64,000 bases of DNA. It comes from Candidatus Paracaedibacteraceae bacterium. GTDB lineage: Bacteria; Pseudomonadota; Alphaproteobacteria; Paracaedibacterales; Paracaedibacteraceae. Location of the stretch: assembly GCA_019459505.1 (NCBI GenBank), contig JAIBEV010000165.1, forward strand, positions 97,837 through 161,836. The letters are read 5' to 3'. Made by a program: the position numbers and the translations under genes. Numbering within the stretch: position 1 is the first letter of the stretch; the number at the start of each line of letters is the position of its first letter. Below are positions 62,548-64,000 of this stretch, in pieces. Under the pieces are notes generated by a model. It did no database searches and was not told the DNA's origin. It was given only the letters and a program-made list of their open reading frames with translations.

Positions 62548-63549
62548 CTAAGAGCGATAACTATGAGGGGACTTTAATAACAGAAAGAGAGCTTGAATGA
62601 GGTGAATTGGGTCAGCATGAGCCCCGCGCGACATTTCCAGAAAATCTGAAACAGACTTCTGAACTTTTAACCAATGCTCGACAGAGGCGCTTTGGCATAA
62701 TTGATTAATCTTATCGGATAGCTCCGTATTGGTGGGAATACCGACTGAGCCCAAAACCAATTGGCGAACCAACCATGTTACCAACTCTGGAATACGGTCC
62801 GTCCGACTATCTTTCTTATCAAGACCACTACAAAAGGCAACCAGAGACTGCATTCTTCCTTGACGCACATCTTGAGCAACGCCAATGATTTGCCTTAACA
62901 GGTCAATAACGTCGATGCTTTTGAGGGCCATATATCCCCCAATACTTCCCCCTGAGACCTCAGTCAATAACGTCGACTCTTGCCCCATTCCTAACTCTTT
63001 AAGATCCGACTCCGTTAAAGACTGCAACGGCAATACACAACACCGAGATCGTATGGTTGGCAAAATAGCTCCCAGCGAATGACAAACCATGAGGAAGACA
63101 AGTTGCTGAGGGGGTTCTTCTAGAATCTTGAGGATGGAGTTAGCTGCATTTCGGTTTAATTCATCAATCGCATCAATAATGACCACACGCCAGCCAGGAA
63201 CAGCAGATGATTGACGGGCAAAATCCGATAAAGCGCGTACTTTATCAATCTTGATATCTGCCTCGAGCTTGCCATCGGCATCGGCAGACCGTTCTAAAAT
63301 AAAGAGATTGGGATGAGCCTTTTGATCAATCAATCCATGATAAAAGGCGGTATTTTCTGAGTCAGCAGCCAGCAGATACCGTGCAAACTGATAAGCCAGT
63401 GTTGCCTTGCCAATTCCCAGTTGCCCCGTTAACAACCAAGCGGGATGTAATCGCCCAGACACATATTGATCCTGCAAGCGCTGAAGAGATTGCGCATGTC
63501 CAACCAATTTTTTTTGTAACCGAGGATGAACAGAGAGGTCAATTGACAT
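62548..63549 (-). CDS. holB: DNA polymerase III delta' subunit
   Basis: 333 residues. Clamp-loader stator. AAA+ core: Walker A-like LTGQLGIGKATLAYQFARYL, sensor region VVIIDAIDELNRNAANSILK followed by ILEEPPQQLVFLM, and IRSRCCVLPLQ carrying the SRC motif. Zn-binding cysteines of E. coli delta' are absent, as in many alphaproteobacteria. The usual neighbours tmk and metG are not present. Confidence 0.92.
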   Translation of the reverse strand: MSIDLSVHPRLQKKLVGHAQSLQRLQDQYVSGRLHPAWLLTGQLGIGKATLAYQFARYLLAADSENTAFYHGLIDQKAHPNLFILERSADADGKLEADIKIDKVRALSDFARQSSAVPGWRVVIIDAIDELNRNAANSILKILEEPPQQLVFLMVCHSLGAILPTIRSRCCVLPLQSLTESDLKELGMGQESTLLTEVSGGSIGGYMALKSIDVIDLLRQIIGVAQDVRQGRMQSLVAFCSGLDKKDSRTDRIPELVTWLVRQLVLGSVGIPTNTELSDKINQLCQSASVEHWLKVQKSVSDFLEMSRGAHADPIHLIQALFLLLKSPHSYRS

Positions 63550-63609
63550 AATAAGAATTCCTTAAGAACTTTCCCTTAAAATAAACCTATAACGATAAAT
63601 GAGGCAAGC

Positions 63610-63879
63610 ATGTGGTTCTTTATTTTTTCAATATTTATGGCTGAGGCCAAACAAATGAGTCCATCCTTATCACGGCAGGACTGTCAGCGTTTAATTGTCA
63701 ACCATAAACCAAACAATTCTGCCGAGTATGAAGCAGGCGTCAATAGCAGCGACAATCCAGTTGTTCCGCCAAATCTTCCCGGTAATAAACCATACGGTTT
63801 GGGCGATAAAGTTACTATACCGCTAGAGTTACCCTTAAAAGATTTCGCGCCTGAGTTTGCTATACTGCCCCTAGTTTAG
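63610..63879 (+). CDS. Small exported protein of a conserved alphaproteobacterial type
   Basis: 89 residues. Short hydrophobic N-terminus (MWFFIFSIFMAEA), then CQRLIVNHKPNNSAEYEAGV, NPVVPPNLPGN and DKVTIPLELPLKDF. The pattern ADVxYxPGVDxxGxPVxPADL is known from small uncharacterised alphaproteobacterial proteins, to which this looks related; function unknown. No strong ribosome binding site. Confidence 0.55.
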   Translation: MWFFIFSIFMAEAKQMSPSLSRQDCQRLIVNHKPNNSAEYEAGVNSSDNPVVPPNLPGNKPYGLGDKVTIPLELPLKDFAPEFAILPLV

Positions 63880-63934
63880 AAAAGAGTTGAAATAAAGGAG
63901 TGTTTTTGTTGAATTAAGCAAAAGGAAGACAAAA

Positions 63935-64000
63935 ATGCAGCGACGACAATGGACAAGTGAGAAGAAGACCCTGATAGTTCTTTCAGGCTTAAAAGGCCAA
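63935..64000 (+). mobile_element. IS3-type transposase OrfA, first 22 codons (cut by window edge)
   Basis: MQRRQWTSEKKTLIVLSGLK fits the start of IS3/IS150-like OrfA (K/R-R-x-(W/F)-(T/S)-x-E-x-K). AAGGAAG lies 8 bases before the ATG. Frame is open to the end. The left inverted repeat should lie between 63880 and 63930 but cannot be fixed without the right end. Confidence 0.7.

Overview
The window looks like a chromosomal segment of an AT-rich alphaproteobacterium, most plausibly a host-associated member of the Holosporales (Paracaedibacter/Caedibacter-like). This is inference from four things. Gene order is alphaproteobacterial (skp-lpxD-fabZ-lpxA-lpxI; argS-SPOR-nagZ-...-tatABC-serS-surE-M23-yajC-secDF; ctaB-small membrane protein-ctaG). 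A ChpT-like phosphotransferase is present. Genes are AT-rich with long AT-rich spacers. There are many signal-peptide proteins of unknown function plus a Fic-domain protein. No 16S gene is present to settle taxonomy.

Layout: 1-8.1 kb is an accessory-type region. It holds the start of mutL (running off the left edge), a dual CDGSH iron-sulfur protein, rnc, a small beta-barrel outer-membrane protein, a possible decayed gene, and three secreted low-complexity proteins. Two of those share a C-terminal YF..HRL tail and two share an almost identical signal peptide. 8.5-12.3 kb is the lipid A / fatty acid operon, followed by rlmN. 13.6-20.1 kb is a minus-strand flagellar filament locus: two long paralogous flagellins, the cap FliD and the chaperone FliS. 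Each flagellin has a textbook sigma-54 (-24/-12) promoter and, further upstream, copies of a 15-bp near-palindrome with 40-bp spacing at the same distance from both genes. I consider this the best regulatory discovery in the window. 20.1-25 kb carries hemF, trmL, a yejA-like binding protein, ctaG, a 35-aa membrane protein and ctaB. 25.1-28.8 kb has a 1063-aa secreted orphan and a small secreted protein.

29.3-42.1 kb is a long minus-strand block for protein export and envelope: secF, secD, yajC, a LysM/LytM lipoprotein, surE, serS, tatC, tatB, a short tatA, an M50 protease, nagZ, a SPOR protein and argS. A strong nested hairpin lies between the lipoprotein and yajC. 42.2-44.8 kb is SPFH-NfeD and a RodZ-like gene. 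45.1-48.2 kb contains the Fic protein, palindromic REP-like elements and a TPR-like secreted protein. 48.4-58.7 kb is mixed housekeeping (aminotransferase, degenerate EAL protein, pterin dehydratase, metallopeptidase, tRNA-Val, isovaleryl-CoA dehydrogenase, murG, ftsW, rnhA, pgi) plus a Lys/Glu/Ala-rich secreted protein. 58.8-63.9 kb has chpT, a TetR-like gene, proC, ybjN, a MarR-type regulator, an intergenic cluster of DnaA boxes next to a CtrA half-site, and holB. The right edge cuts into an IS3-type transposase.

Together the genes describe a flagellated, LPS-bearing, Sec- and Tat-competent bacterium with heme/cytochrome oxidase assembly functions and a set of exported proteins of unknown role. 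Protein calls rest on motifs and family knowledge; nothing was searched against a database.
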